A stretch of DNA of 64,000 nucleotides, from assembly GCF_008831285.2 (NCBI RefSeq), contig NC_045145.1:4132723-4196722 (forward strand), read 5' to 3'. The DNA comes from Nymphaea colorata. Lineage: Eukaryota > Streptophyta > Magnoliopsida > Nymphaeales > Nymphaeaceae. Shown piece by piece: positions 1 to 11,671 of the stretch. Position 1 is the stretch's first letter. Each line of letters opens with the position of its first letter. The notes under the pieces were generated by a model that saw nothing but the letters and a program-made list of their open reading frames with translations, ran no database searches and was not told where the DNA came from. Made by a program: the position numbers and the translations under genes.

Positions 1-704
1 AACATAATCAAATCCAGACCACAGTATTATACATTAAAATTGACTTTGAAATATATTGATATTAGATGCAGAATATTTACTGAAACTAAATCCAAACTCA
101 ATTTGGTATTTGTTTAAAACCAAATCTGAGTCCGAATTTCATTTAATGTCATTCCTTAAATTCTAGTATAGTCTAATTTCTTAATCAGACGTTAAGCCTT
201 TTCCATATCCGAATTTTTGCAGCAATCCGGTCAGATTTCAAGCCTATATCAGATTTGTCGACATCCCTAATTACTTTAGCTAATCCAATTACTTTAGCTA
301 ATCCAAATACATTATTTTACCTCCATTAATAGCCCATACCTCCATTGTACATTATGGTTTGGCAACTCCGACCCGTCTAGAAAACTTGCAGTTGAGTTTA
401 TATCTTGTAATGTAATGTTCGTTTGTAAAGAAATTTCTGTACAAATAACATACCACGAGTATTTTTTCTGTTTAATATGTAAGATTAGTATCAAAAGATT
501 ATGAAAAATATTTTTCAAAGAAATAGGATGTACATTTCTAGAACATTTAATTTCCAATATCTATCTTTGTTTTTTCTTCAATTTTTTTGACATTATAGCT
601 TCTCTGCATGCATAGACAAGCTGTTTTCCTCTCCCGAATTAACGATACATTATGGAGACTAAGTGGACCGGGTCTTGTCCTCCTCCCTCTTCCCCCCTCT
701 CCTA

Positions 705-731
705 TCTCTCTCTCTCTCTCTCTCTCTCTCT
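705..731. repeat. (TC)n microsatellite
   Basis: An uninterrupted TC dinucleotide run within a pyrimidine-rich tract, followed by a poly-T stretch. Confidence 0.9.
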
Positions 732-2567
732 TAGACTTTTTTTTTTTTGAATTTTAGTTAATGTTCCTGGATGACATAAACAACTCACCGAGTCCATGTC
801 TGGAAAAAAAAAACAAGCAGTGTGGCAACCAAGAAAAGCACATAAACACTAGAAACAACTTGGAAAACAAACAAAAACTCAGAATTAACAAGAACATTTA
901 GAAACTTATCATCAGTGCTAACATATGAAAATGTAAACTGCAAGCACTTGTTTGAAAATTTTCCAACGGCGCAAAAAGTAGAAGTGAGTAAAGTTATGCA
1001 AGACAATGGTTTAAATAAAAACTTCTGATAAACCCATTAGATCAATATTTTGCATTCAGATCAAGAAACCAGGCTAATCACAACACAATGTAAAAGACTG
1101 ATAAATTGATAATAAATGAATGCTTAAAGACTACAAAAAAACAAGGAGTAATATAAATCTAAGTTAAAACACACACTGAGGTAGGTTCGTAGAACACTGC
1201 ATTCCAGTGTTTTATGAATATGAGGCAGATTCATAAAAACACTCACATAGCATTCCTCTTGCCAAACACTACCTCAGCGGTCATAGTAGCTATGACATTG
1301 GCAAGTTATGAATCTGCAGTAAGAAACCAGAATGAAAATTACAAACCAACCAAATGATCAAGAAGAAACCACCGTTGAAATGTAAACGCTTCTTGGATTA
1401 TTTACATAAGGATTAAGGACCGTCTGCAACACCGGAATAAGATTGAAGGGCATACTTTTCACCTGCAGCGGGCTATGGAGAAAGTTTTGCCTATCGTCTA
1501 GTTGCATGTGCATCAGTGGGTTAGATTTATCCAATTTGAATCTGAGTTTGATTGCTTTGGTTTCATAAAGAGAACAAGATCGATTGATAATTACAGTTCA
1601 GGCTTTGGGCGCAGTGTGGCATCTGAAGTTGTGTCCAAACCTGTAAAAGCAAAAGCATTTGTAGTCCAAGTAAAACTCGGAACTAACATATCTATAAGAT
1701 TTCGTTTTGGAAAGTATGCTCATGCTTAAGATCTTGTTACATCACATACGAGCATCTGAAAGCTCAATACAACAGATTCGTGTATATGATATCTAATTGC
1801 ATCCAACCTGGTTATGCCTAGTCCTGTTCAAAGTTCAACCTGACAACTCAATATGGCCACTCAAGTCAGCCCAATCCTAACCTGGATATATGAATTTTCT
1901 CATTCCTGTTCCACTCATACTTGTTCCAGACCACGATAAAAGCCTGTTCATTGTGCACGGCATTTGTCAGGCTCTTCCAAGCATATCGAGAGTGGATTTT
2001 GTGGCAATGGCAGGTGGCTCATAGGAATCTTAATCGACCAAGAGCTATGTGTCAATATTATGCTTATGGTATGCTCCTGTCAAAGTCTCCTAGGAAACGC
2101 CTCTTTCTTATCTTTAAGAAATGTCGGTAGCCAGAAAAGCCTTTGCTTGCAATAGTTAAAAAACTGCTTCTCCAATGGAGGCCATAGAGCTCTGCATATC
2201 CTTCCCAGTTTAAACAAATGCAATTGCTTGATATTGGCAAGTACTACCCAAATAGGATCAGAAACTTTGGAAAATGAACTGCAGAATGCCTATATGAAAA
2301 GCAGGACATGGTTTCTGTTAATGCAAACATTCAGATTGGAGATATCAAAAAGCAAAAAAAAAATACACGGCACTTTCAAAAATGAGCTTAATCTCATAAC
2401 AGCACTCATCCACAAAAGAGCTGAACATGACATGGTCTGCACGTGCACATTGAGGTTTCAAAAGACCCTGTAGGTGATAACTGATAAGCATTTTGGAGAT
2501 TTGTCAGCATTACTTGTAAACTCTAATATCAAATGGATGCAATTTGGATCCTTAATGTGAGCCATTT

Positions 2568-2732
2568 GGGGGCTGTTTGGCAACAGTTGCACAATGTTAC
2601 TGTCCCATGAATCTACATCAAAAAACAAGGCAGGTTCAGGGAATACTGGTACAGAATTCCATAAATCTGTCTCATTCTTTGTGGCAGATTTATGGGACAG
2701 AAACAATATGTTACTGCTGCCAAACAGCCCCC
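2568..2732. mobile_element. MITE-like inverted-repeat element, GCTGTTTGGCA family
   Basis: A segment of about 165 bp begins GGGGGCTGTTTGGCAACAG and ends CTGCTGCCAAACAGCCCCC, so its ends are near-perfect inverted repeats. Inside, GTTACTGTCCCATGAA near the left end is mirrored by a similar motif near the right end, so the whole element could fold back on itself. No coding capacity is visible. The flanks show no convincing target-site duplication, so the superfamily is uncertain. Related copies occur at about 44628, 48262 and 61448. Confidence 0.7.
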
Positions 2733-3177
2733 TAGGTACATATTTTTGCAGGTGTTCATGTGTTTTCCTGTTCCAGCAGGTTTGGTCATTGCAGTACATT
2801 GCCAGAATCCAACAAACGACAATGCAATAGATGAATAAATCACACAAAGCAAAATCAATTTGGTCCGAAAAGTTGAGTTACAAGGAATATGGAGAAAAGA
2901 TTGTGAAACAGAGTAACTCCAATCACCTGACAGATTTACTGGAAAACTGTCCTTTATCATTAAGAACTAGAAAAATAACTAGCCTCAAATGGATACAGCT
3001 ACAATAGTGAATAAGCACCAACAAGGAAGCAAACCTTGTAAAGTACGACATAGCATGATGCTCTAGACAGCTGAATGAAATTTCCAATTCTCAATCCAAA
3101 TGAAATGATTGATATCCTCATCCGCTGTTATTGAAATGCTCAAGTCGAAAGGTTACATATGCAACACAATTAAATCA

Positions 3178-4638
3178 TCAGATCTTAAGTTTCGCCAATT
3201 TGAACCACTCTGTATGGAATGAACCTTCAACATCGATCCTCTCGTATGTATGAGCACCAAAATAGTCACGCTGGGCCTGAACAAGGTTTGCAGATAGCCT
3301 TTCCCTCCTGTAAGAATCAAAATAAGCCAAACTTGCACACATGCCCGGGGTGGTAATACCCGAGTTGATTGCAAGAGAGACAACACGTCGCCAAGCAGAT
3401 TGTCGGTCTACAATTTCCTTTGCAAACTCAGGATCAATAAGAAGACTAGCAAGTTCTGGGTTCCTGTCATAGGCCTTCTTGATGCGGTCCAAAAATACTG
3501 CACGAATAATGCAACCACCCTTCCAAATTCTAGCAAGCTCACCTAATTTGAGATCCCAACCCTTCTCAATGCTCTTTGCACGAATCAGATTCATTCCTTG
3601 GGCATAACTGCAAATCTTTGAAGCATAAAGAGCCTGTCTCACATCGTCAATCAGTTGTTTCTTGTCCACAACCTGATCACATAGACCATCACCAAGGCCA
3701 CCATCCTTGAAAACCTTTGCTGCATTTACTCTTTCATCCTTCAACCCACTAAGAAACCTAGAATCTAAAGAAGAAGCAATGGTGGGTGCTGCAACAGACA
3801 ATTCAGCAGCCTGCTGTACTGTCCATTTTCCAGTGCCCTTCATTCCAGTCTTATCTAACACCTTATCTACCAAATAACCTTCCCCCTTATCATCCTTGAT
3901 GCTGAAAATATCAGCAGTTATCTCAATCAAGAAACTAAGAAGCTCCCCCTTGTTCCACTCGGCAAAGACCTCGTGCAATTCTTCGTTAGAGAGCTTGCCA
4001 ACGGTTTTTAGAACATCATATGCTTCAGCAATCAGCTGCATGTCACCATACTCAATGCCATTGTGTACCATCTTAACGAAGTTTCCTGATCCACCTTTGC
4101 CAATATAGGTGACACACGGTCCACTGTCAGGGACCTGAGCAGCAACCTTTAGGAGGATATCTTCAATGTTCTTGTAGGCCTCAAAGGAACCTCCAGGCAT
4201 GAGAGATGGGCCGTGGCGTGCGCCCTCTTCTCCACCTGAGACACCCATACCAAGATACAGGAGACCCAAGTCGTTCATGGCTTTCTCCCTTCTCTCAGTG
4301 TTCTCATACCACTCATTGCCACCATCAATAATGCAATCGCCTTTCTCCATGTGAACAGAGAGGGTTTGGATGGTCTGATCGACCGGAGCGCCAGCCTTAA
4401 CAAGCATGATAATGACTCTGGGTTTCTGGATGGAGAGGACAAAGGATTTGGGGTCATGGAAGCCTCTTAGAGGAAGGTTTCCTTCCTGTTTGGCCCTCTC
4501 AACAGTCTCGTCAACCTTGGAGGTAGTTCTGTTGTATACAGAGATGGGAAATCCTTTCTCGGCAATGTTGAGGGCAAGGTTCTGTCCCATAACAGCAAGG
4601 CCTGCAAGGCCAATTCTTGAAAGGGAGTCAGTAGCCAT
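3178..4638 (-). CDS. 6-phosphogluconate dehydrogenase, decarboxylating (cytosolic type)
   Basis: This enzyme performs the third step of the oxidative pentose phosphate pathway: 6-phosphogluconate + NADP+ to ribulose 5-phosphate + CO2 + NADPH. The 486-residue protein is full length and uninterrupted. I start it at the ATG at 4638 (MATDSLSRIG); the frame is open slightly further upstream, but only a TTG lies there. The Rossmann dinucleotide loop GLAGLAVMG is at residues 10-18, IIDGGNEW at 103-110, GVSGGEEGA at 132-140, and the catalytic lysine and glutamate (K189, E196; the sheep K183/E190 pair) lie in GSGNFVKMVHNGIEYGDM. The all-alpha C-terminal domain is complete through SFHTEWFKLAKLKI. There is no N-terminal transit peptide, so a cytosolic isoform is likely. 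The C-terminal tripeptide LKI is not a canonical peroxisomal PTS1. The coding sequence has no intron, as is usual for plant PGD genes. Confidence 0.97.
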   Translation of the reverse strand: MATDSLSRIGLAGLAVMGQNLALNIAEKGFPISVYNRTTSKVDETVERAKQEGNLPLRGFHDPKSFVLSIQKPRVIIMLVKAGAPVDQTIQTLSVHMEKGDCIIDGGNEWYENTERREKAMNDLGLLYLGMGVSGGEEGARHGPSLMPGGSFEAYKNIEDILLKVAAQVPDSGPCVTYIGKGGSGNFVKMVHNGIEYGDMQLIAEAYDVLKTVGKLSNEELHEVFAEWNKGELLSFLIEITADIFSIKDDKGEGYLVDKVLDKTGMKGTGKWTVQQAAELSVAAPTIASSLDSRFLSGLKDERVNAAKVFKDGGLGDGLCDQVVDKKQLIDDVRQALYASKICSYAQGMNLIRAKSIEKGWDLKLGELARIWKGGCIIRAVFLDRIKKAYDRNPELASLLIDPEFAKEIVDRQSAWRRVVSLAINSGITTPGMCASLAYFDSYRRERLSANLVQAQRDYFGAHTYERIDVEGSFHTEWFKLAKLKI

Positions 4639-5330
4639 GTCCAATAACCCTCTTCTGATCTTCCTCTTTTCTCCAAAGTATGACGGCTAAAAAAGGACAG
4701 GAAATAGAAATAACAGCAGATTATTGGACAGTTGAGATATGACAAGTTGAGATCTTGAATCAATAGCAACAAGAAAAGTTCAGCAAATAGAAAACCAAGT
4801 CCGCGACCTAGAAACAGATGCAGAAATCAGATCCTGAGCAAAAAAAATCAGGATCAAAGATTTTATGACTTCAGTTGCTCAAACGAAGAGATGAACGTCT
4901 TTAGTTTAAAAATTATAAACGAACCCAGCATTGTGATTTAAAGACTTTTTCGCACAATCCAAAAGATTTTTCCTTACGCTGCAATATACAAGACAAGATC
5001 TCAAAATATGTAAGAACCAAGGAAACCAAATTTGAGATCTTGTGGTCAAAGAGCATAACCATGTTATGGAACTGAACCATCATGCAAAACCAACATCACA
5101 GATCCCATTTTTCAAAAAATGGATAATCTGCGGAATACTACCACACAGATAGAAGAGATGAATCAGCAGAAGCACATGGAAGCTCGCAACATCATAAAAG
5201 AAGGTACCAACGAACCTGCGGCTCCGCTGATGACAGGAATCTGGATCGGAAGGAAGAGAGAAGCCAAAGGAGAAGACGAAGATATCCAGGGACAAAGTTT
5301 TTCCCTCGATAATGGAAATGGGTAGGTGAA
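4639..5330 (-). other. 5' UTR of 6PGDH with a probable leader intron
   Basis: On the minus strand a good 3' splice site (pyrimidine tract, then TTTTTTAG) falls at 4687-4688, about 50 bases before the ATG. A possible 5' splice site (CGCAG|GTTCG) falls at 5214-5215. Together they would give a non-coding first exon from 5216 upwards and a leader intron of about 530 bp. Leader introns are known in plant PGD genes. The splice assignment is inference; the transcription start cannot be fixed from sequence. Confidence 0.5.
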
Positions 5331-6274
5331 TGAAGCAGATATAAACATTAAACAGGCCAACGGCACGATGTGGTGGCCTTACCTAATTGACCACCTAACC
5401 ATTTCGGCTCAACTTCGCCTCGTCGTGGCGTGAAATTTTGGAGAAAAAGGGAGCGGGAACAGAACCGTGTAATTGAATGTTTTAATATTTTATATTTTAA
5501 TGTGTCAGGAAACCTTAGCGACGACTTACTAAGAGTTTTTAACAGTGTCATCAACAACATATAAACTTTTAAAGGTGCCATCAACATGAAGAGTATCCAA
5601 AAAAAGTTATCAAAAATACACCAAAAGTTTTTAAGGAAGTCAATTGCTAATTTCATATATCGATAATATATATATATATATATTGAAAAACGTGTACAAA
5701 TATTTTTTTTCGCTGATTCAATTACAATACTAAGACGATGTTTGAATGAAACTGTGAACATTAAGAGGGTATGGGGATGACATTGTAAAAACTTGGTTTT
5801 ATAAAAACTAAGCTTTTAATGTGTTTTTAGAAATTACTTTTCATGTTTAAAGAAAACATAGTTTCTTAAGAATAACTTGTGAGGAACCAAGTTATTCATT
5901 CCCCTAAAAATCAGGCTTTGCAAAAATTGGGTTTTGCCCTAACCGAGTTTTCACGTGATCCAAATTAAACTTAGTTTTGAAAACAAAAAACAGAAAACAG
6001 GTTTTGCCTCCACAACTTGGATTTGAAATGCTATACAAAACTCCACCCAAGTGTATTTGGTGAGTAAAACTTGTGTAATCTAAGACACCCCATTAATATT
6101 TCAAGCATCTTCACGAGTGTCTTAAGAGCGAGTGTTTTATGTGTTACAAGTAAGAGTGGGCGATGGGCCAAGTACCCCATAGCAGTTGCAGAGCTAAAAA
6201 ATTTTTTATGGGAAAAACCGGCTTAAAGTTTGTAAATTTTACAAAAGTTCAAATATTATTTTTTTAAATTATAT

Positions 6275-6280
<6 letters not shown>

Positions 6281-6334
<54 letters not shown>
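6281..6334. repeat. (TA)n microsatellite
   Basis: A run of more than 20 TA dinucleotides; the short open frame across it is an artefact of the repeat. Confidence 0.95.
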
Positions 6335-6337
<3 letters not shown>

Positions 6338-7089
6338 CGAACAGACCATCACAATGGGCAGGTGGCCATGGAGGCAGGGGATAATGCTCTCCCTTCTTCC
6401 CCGAACATGCACTGCTCCATTTTGATGGAGATGAAATAAATATAAATATTTCAGAAAATTTAAATGTTGCAAGCTGCTTTATTCAAATCGTATTACATTC
6501 GATTTTGCAGTTTTGAATGTCGCCATCATCTCGTGCTGAAGTTCTGGCGTCTGATTTTGCCCTGCTTGTCATGGGATTCCTAAATTCAGTTACTAACTCA
6601 ATTTACCATTTTTTTACAATTTTAACTGCCAGGTTTTTTCTCAAGTAACATATTTGCTTAATTTATGGTGGTATTTCGTATTTTCCGTTGCCAAGCAAAA
6701 TTCTAACTTATAGAAATTGCTTGACCAAGCCCAAGGAGTTGTGTTGCGGCGCAATTTCTACATTCGGAAAATATAATATTAAATTTTTCAGTTTTTTTAA
6801 AAATCAACTTTTTGTTTTATTTCATTTTAAATTTAAGTTACTTTCAACTTGGCGTTAAAAAGGAAAAAAAAAAATTAAAAATTGAAGACTCATTAGGCTT
6901 CCCTTTAATATTTGAAAAACAAAAAAAACAAAAAACTATCTCATTGTATAATGAATACCAGCAGACAGTAAGGCCGTGTTTGCTGGGATCGATCTGAGGT
7001 CCGAATCCGAATATTCCTTCCCCGATACTTGAGAAATCCAACTGTCTCAATAGTAGAATATATAAAAAATGGACTTCGAATTCCCTTCA

Positions 7090-7470
7090 GTTATGCCAAC
7101 CGGCAGATGCCCTTATGGATGGGCAAGCCAACCGAGCTCAAGGTCGACTCTAATCACATATAGCGCGGCTCGAAGTCAGTTGTATCTTAACTCGAGGTTT
7201 ATGAGGTGAGTTCAAGTTCGAATAGCTTAAGCACATGTCCTTTAATATATATTTTATGCTGCCATTTTAAGTTTTTAAAATTACAAAAATAAGTATTAGA
7301 GTTAAACAAGCCTAAATCGAGCTTAATCGAGTCAAGTTCATCCAACCCAAAACTCGGCTCTTTTAGTCTTTTACAAACTCGAATTATCAGTTAAGTTTGA
7401 ACTCGGCTGGTTTAACTTACGAGTTGAGCTTAACTGCATGAGTTCAAGCCCGACTCAACTCATTGAACAT
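7090..7470. repeat. CTCGAG/GAGCT-rich transposon relic
   Basis: The stretch is dense in short motifs such as ACTCGAGG, AGCTCAAG, AACTCGGCTC and TTAATCGAG, in both orientations, without coding potential. The pattern matches the subterminal repeats of non-autonomous plant hAT elements and is shared with 8515-8910 and 23840-24362. No complete pair of ends was found. Confidence 0.4.
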
Positions 7471-8087
7471 TCCTAGATGCTCCAAACAAAAACAATTCAA
7501 AGTGGATCCAAAATAGACAAAATTTGCAAAACCCTTTTTTGATCTGGCCTGTTTCTCGAGAATGTGATTCAAATTTTATTTTCAGGAAAACAAAAAAAAA
7601 ATAACACACACATATATATATATTAACAAGTTGCCGGTGAAACTCCAGAAGTGGTTTCAAAGTGAAAAGGAATGGCATCTATAAAGCAAGAAGTGTTAAA
7701 AGAAAGCAAGTGAAACCTCGAAATAACAACAATAAATGTTAATTGGTTTGCAGATGTAGGAAAAAGAAAAACCTGAATCAAATCGGTGATACTATCTTCG
7801 GCTGACTCAGTGGTTCAGCTGAATTGGTTGTCAGCCAACAAGAAATATTACTATTTTTTACGGGAAAAAACTGGATAAATTCGTAAAAGTATGCAAGGAA
7901 TAATTAAAAACAAAATCATTTCAAATTTTTAAAAATTGAAATAATGAGCATCGTGGGCAAGGGCACACCCATGTATCAGCTGGTGGTTAATCTAATAAAT
8001 TTTCTATTGATTCGATTTGAATCCACCGGTTCTAATTCATCTAGACTCTAAGAGTCGAAGTCCATGCATTCGTATTCAAGGGAATTG

Positions 8088-8500
8088 CATAAGCCTGGGC
8101 AACGGGCCGGGACACCGCCGGGTACCCGTTACCCGGCCCGTTACGGGCCTGGGCCCAGGCCTTGAAATAATGATTTCTAGGTTGAGGTTAACGGGCTCAG
8201 CCCGGCCCGGTAATTAACGAGTCGGGCTCGGGCCTGCCGTTGTGATCGTCGGCTGCCCGAAAAGCCCAACATCATTATTTTTTTTTTCAAAAAACTGAAT
8301 GTTGAGGTAGCCGAGCGACGTGCATTGCCCGAGGTCTGCCAGAACATGACCATTCCCCTATATCTCTCCACCCCTGTCATCTGAAAACCACTACAACGTA
8401 AGCCTCCGTTTCTATGGGTCGCCGGTGCCAAGCTCACTTGTCTCTCTCCCCATGTTCTTCAACTCCTTTAACCCGAAAAAGCCCGGCCCGGCCCGTTAAG
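8088..8500. repeat. GC-rich hAT-like relic with GGCCCGG motifs
   Basis: An island of GC-rich sequence in an AT-rich background. CCTGGGCAACGGGCCGGG near 8091 and several CCCGGCCCG motifs to 8220 are mirrored by CCCGGCCCGGCCCG near 8482. This layout of subterminal GC-rich repeats around an AT-rich middle suggests a non-autonomous DNA transposon. Ends and target duplication are not clear. Confidence 0.35.
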
Positions 8501-8514
8501 CTGAGCTAAGCTAA

Positions 8515-8910
8515 GCTGAGCCGTCTCAAATTCGGCATGAGTTTCATTAGGCACAAGTCAAGGCGAGTCAAACTCGAGCTGATTAACCAAAGCTCGGGTC
8601 AAACTAGGCTCACTTAAGTCGAGTAAGATTTGGCTTGAGCTTAGTCGAGCCATGAACTGACCCTTGCCAGCCATAACGTAGAAACTTTGTTTTTGACATA
8701 AAATTGTGAAACATCTTCTACATATTCATACTCTTTGTCACAGATTCGATCAATTTTAACCGAGCAGAACCTGCCTACTTCATGCTCTACTCGTTTACTT
8801 GAGCAAGTTCACTTTTAATTAACTTGAACTCGACTTGTTTGCTAAACCAGGTGAGCTTGAGTCAAGTTTATGCAATTCAAGCTCGAGTAGAACCCTTTAG
8901 AACATGGGGA
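8515..8910. repeat. CTCGAG-rich transposon relic
   Basis: Repeated CTCGAGCT, AACTCGAC and AGCTCGAG motifs in both orientations, with no coding potential. It is the same compositional family as 7090-7470 and 23840-24362. Confidence 0.4.
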
Positions 8911-11076
8911 CTCATGTGAAATGCACCATTACCCAAGAAAATTCACATTGTGGAAAAGGCAAGCAGGAGAGTTGCTGCAATTGTTTCTTTGGTTCTAAAC
9001 TTGCCTTTATATCCCATAGTCAATTCTTGTAAGCTTGTCTCTTTTTTCTTGGTTTATATTTTAAAAAACATAAACACAACTCAATTTCAGAAAAAATGAT
9101 AGAATGTAAATTACCAAGAAAACCAAATTAGTCAAACTGTCAGCAGTTTGGCAAAAAATTGTAAGGCACTATGTATGAACAGAAAAACAAAATAAAAATA
9201 TCACAGGGAAAAAAAAATGGACGAACAATTTTTCATAGTAGATCATCATAGAGCACACAAAAAAGACATGGTTGTACGACCATAAATTGATTCACCAGAA
9301 AAAAATTGAATGACTATTCTACGGAGATTTCCTCCCTCTTGATATTGCTACAAAATCAGATGACCTTCTTCCGCGACTGCAACACACAAGACGAGAGATG
9401 AAAGAAAAAGAGGAAACGAGACGAGAAAGAGGGAGAGGACACAAGACATCAGATACAAGAGAGAGGAGATGAGAGAGAAAAGGGATGGGAGGGAAAATTC
9501 CTTCCCTGCATCAAACAGTAACATAGCTAAAAACGAGTTCAGTGGAAGACGATTGTTGTAGTGAGCCGTGGCTATTACTGTTGCTAGTGCTTCTCGTTCA
9601 AAAGAACTGTGGCTGATGGGTTGGAAGGTCGTCGCCTTAGCTGAAAATCAATAGCCACGAAAGCTATTGCCAAGGCTGCCGAATTAAATTACCACAGGAA
9701 TGAAAAGTCGCTGAAAAATACTTTCAGTCACAACTTTGAGTCTACTAGCCATGGTCTAAACCATGGCTAGTGACCATCTGTTGTACCGGGATCTTATGTC
9801 GCTAGGCATGTCTGCTGACTACGTTAGCCAACCCAACGTAATGCAGTTTCTAAGGGACCTGAAAACAAACGCTAATTTGTATCACTTAGCAACTAAGGTA
9901 CGACAGTGGAAGCGAGAGGTCTTTCTGGACTTTGGAAATGAATGAAGACAGGTTCTTTATTAAAAGAATGAAGCTAACTTTAAGAGCTTGCAAGCTTCAC
10001 AAGAAGATGACTAAGGACAATGCTGTTTCAAATCACAGAATGAACATCGGTCTAGGAGTTTGTAGGCTCAATACAAGAATACACATAAGAGAATTTAACC
10101 AAGAAATTAACTTGGTATCAGATTGTATGCAATTAACTACGAAAGCAATGTTTGGTTTGGAGTTTTACACTGTCCGGGAGGTCATGGTAGGTAAAACAGG
10201 CGATCAAACCTCAAGAGTAGCTTCTCCGCCATAGAGAAGATAGAAGAAGACATGAAGAAAGCAATCCTCATGTGCATTGGTTCAGGGTTGCACTTAGCTC
10301 CAGTTTAGCACGACCAACTATATAGATCTCACCTTAATTTGAACTGTATCAAAAAAAGGTCGATAAAGTGCATGCATACATTTTGTTTGTGAGACTACAA
10401 GAGACGAGGTTTATACTGGTGCCAAGTTTCCATGGTCAAGTAAAACTCTCAACGAAAGATTGACAATTTCCTTGGGAATTAACAAAACATGCTCAACGTT
10501 GCATCCTTGAAAATCTGAAGTGAAAAATAAACTCACAGAATAATAAAAAGGAGGTAGTTCATAAAAAAGAAAAAAGCATGTCAATCTGTGATTATTCAAG
10601 ATCTCATGTGTTTGATGCTCACAATAAGATTTTCTGAAAGCAGTAAGCACCATCATCACTTTGACACATTTGTTCCTGGTTAATTTTTTCAGGTATGCAA
10701 TTACAGAACACATCAAGCCTTGAGAAATTGACCTGTGACAGATACTTATCAAGAAGAGTCACCAATTCACCATGGGTTTATCCTTGTCAGCTATGATGCC
10801 AAGAAACAGGAACTCCAGCCAAACCTTGTATTGTCTTTACAAATTTTATCAGATCTGTTACCTTATGAATCACGTGCTATAATAGTTTGTTTTGGATTCA
10901 GAACATCGGAAACCATTTATGCTTATATGGTTTCCACAGTGCGGGTACCAACATTCAACACAGTATAACACTATATAATTTGGCAAACACACTTCAAAAT
11001 TGAATATTTTACCAATCATATTTTATCCATTAAAGAATTACTTTTCATAATGCATTTTTGCCTTAATGAAAAGGAG

Positions 11077-11081
11077 GCAAC
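11077..11081. repeat. Left target-site duplication GCAAC
   Basis: GCAAC directly precedes the 5' LTR and recurs at 16420-16424 directly after the 3' LTR; 5 bp is the usual size for copia elements. Confidence 0.9.
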
Positions 11082-11458
11082 TGTTAAGAAATAAGATCTC
11101 ATAGTGACATTGTAACTAGGTTTTTAGCTTAGGTATTTTACATTTTATTTTCTTTTACATTTTATTTTTTTCTTTTATTTTACATTTTATTTTCTTTTTA
11201 TTTTATTTTCTTTTCTTTTTGCCCTCCTCAATCTAGCCGTTGGAGGTTTTGGAACTCCCAATGGCTAGAACCACTCTTTCTTTTAGCCTTTTCTTCTTTC
11301 TTGTCTCTTGTATATATATTTTAGCAATCTCTTCTATTAGGTACATTGTTTTACACAGCCATTGAGTATTCATTCAATAAGATTAATATCTTTTCAAGTG
11401 ACCTTAGTGCCTTTTTCTATCATGTTCTTTTTTAGTGACCATTATAGTCACATTTATA
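11082..11458 (+). repeat. 5' LTR
   Basis: 377 bp, from TGTTAAGAA to CATTTATA. It has the short form of the pyrimidine-rich TTTTCTTTT tract and one CCGTTGGAGG...CCCAATGG hairpin-like segment, where the 3' LTR has an expanded array. It ends in TTATA rather than the canonical CA; this boundary is set by the target-site duplication and by the adjacent primer-binding site. Confidence 0.9.
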
Positions 11459-11471
11459 TGATATCAGAGCC
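11459..11471 (+). other. Primer-binding site (initiator tRNA-Met type)
   Basis: TGATATCAGAGCC directly follows the 5' LTR. It differs at one base from the TGGTATCAGAGC complement of plant initiator tRNA-Met, the usual primer of copia elements. Confidence 0.8.
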
Positions 11472-11671
11472 ATTGGTTGAAGAGTTTTAGAAGCTATTTT
11501 TTTGTTGTTTATGCTACTGGACTGTTGAAGAAAAATTCCAGACAAGGCCATTGCTGCTGATCATCATTTCTTGAAGATCTTTTTGTTGCTGCTCACCAAC
11601 TGTCTGGTGAAATTTCTAGAAGGACTTCTTCTTTGTTTCTCTTGGAGATTGTTACTTAAAATTTTGTTCTT

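Larger units (their letters stand above)
1..3177. other. Intergenic region downstream of 6PGDH
   Basis: I see no supportable gene here; the open frames are short and have no recognisable family signature. The first ~270 bases are AT-rich and end in GACATCCCTAATT, resembling the terminus of a non-autonomous hAT-like repeat; similar sequence recurs near 43000-43095 and 50600-51010. A (TC)n run lies at about 705-731 and a MITE-like inverted repeat at 2568-2732. A second inverted-repeat relic near 1180-1275 contains GCCAAACAC and resembles one at about 63446. The segment just before 3178 should contain the 3' UTR of the 6PGDH gene. Confidence 0.5.
5400..11076. other. Intergenic region with repeat relics
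   Basis: No gene is supported here. The segment contains a (TA)n run at 6281-6334 and shorter ones near 5668 and 7611, CTCGAG-rich relics at about 7090-7470 and 8515-8910, and a GGCCCGG-rich relic at about 8088-8500. Around 9360-9490 is a purine-rich, GAGA-like stretch. A minus-strand open frame at 10411-10752 and a plus-strand one at 9763-9945 have no recognisable domain. The 10411-10752 frame reads like degraded coding sequence next to the copia insertion, but I cannot identify it. Confidence 0.45.

Noticed and set aside
2458..2960. Minus-strand open frames of 115-129 codons
   Set aside because: They run across the fold-back MITE at 2568-2732 and have no recognisable protein features.
4275..4772. 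Open frames inside and antisense to the 6PGDH gene
   Set aside because: Shadows of the real coding sequence in other frames.
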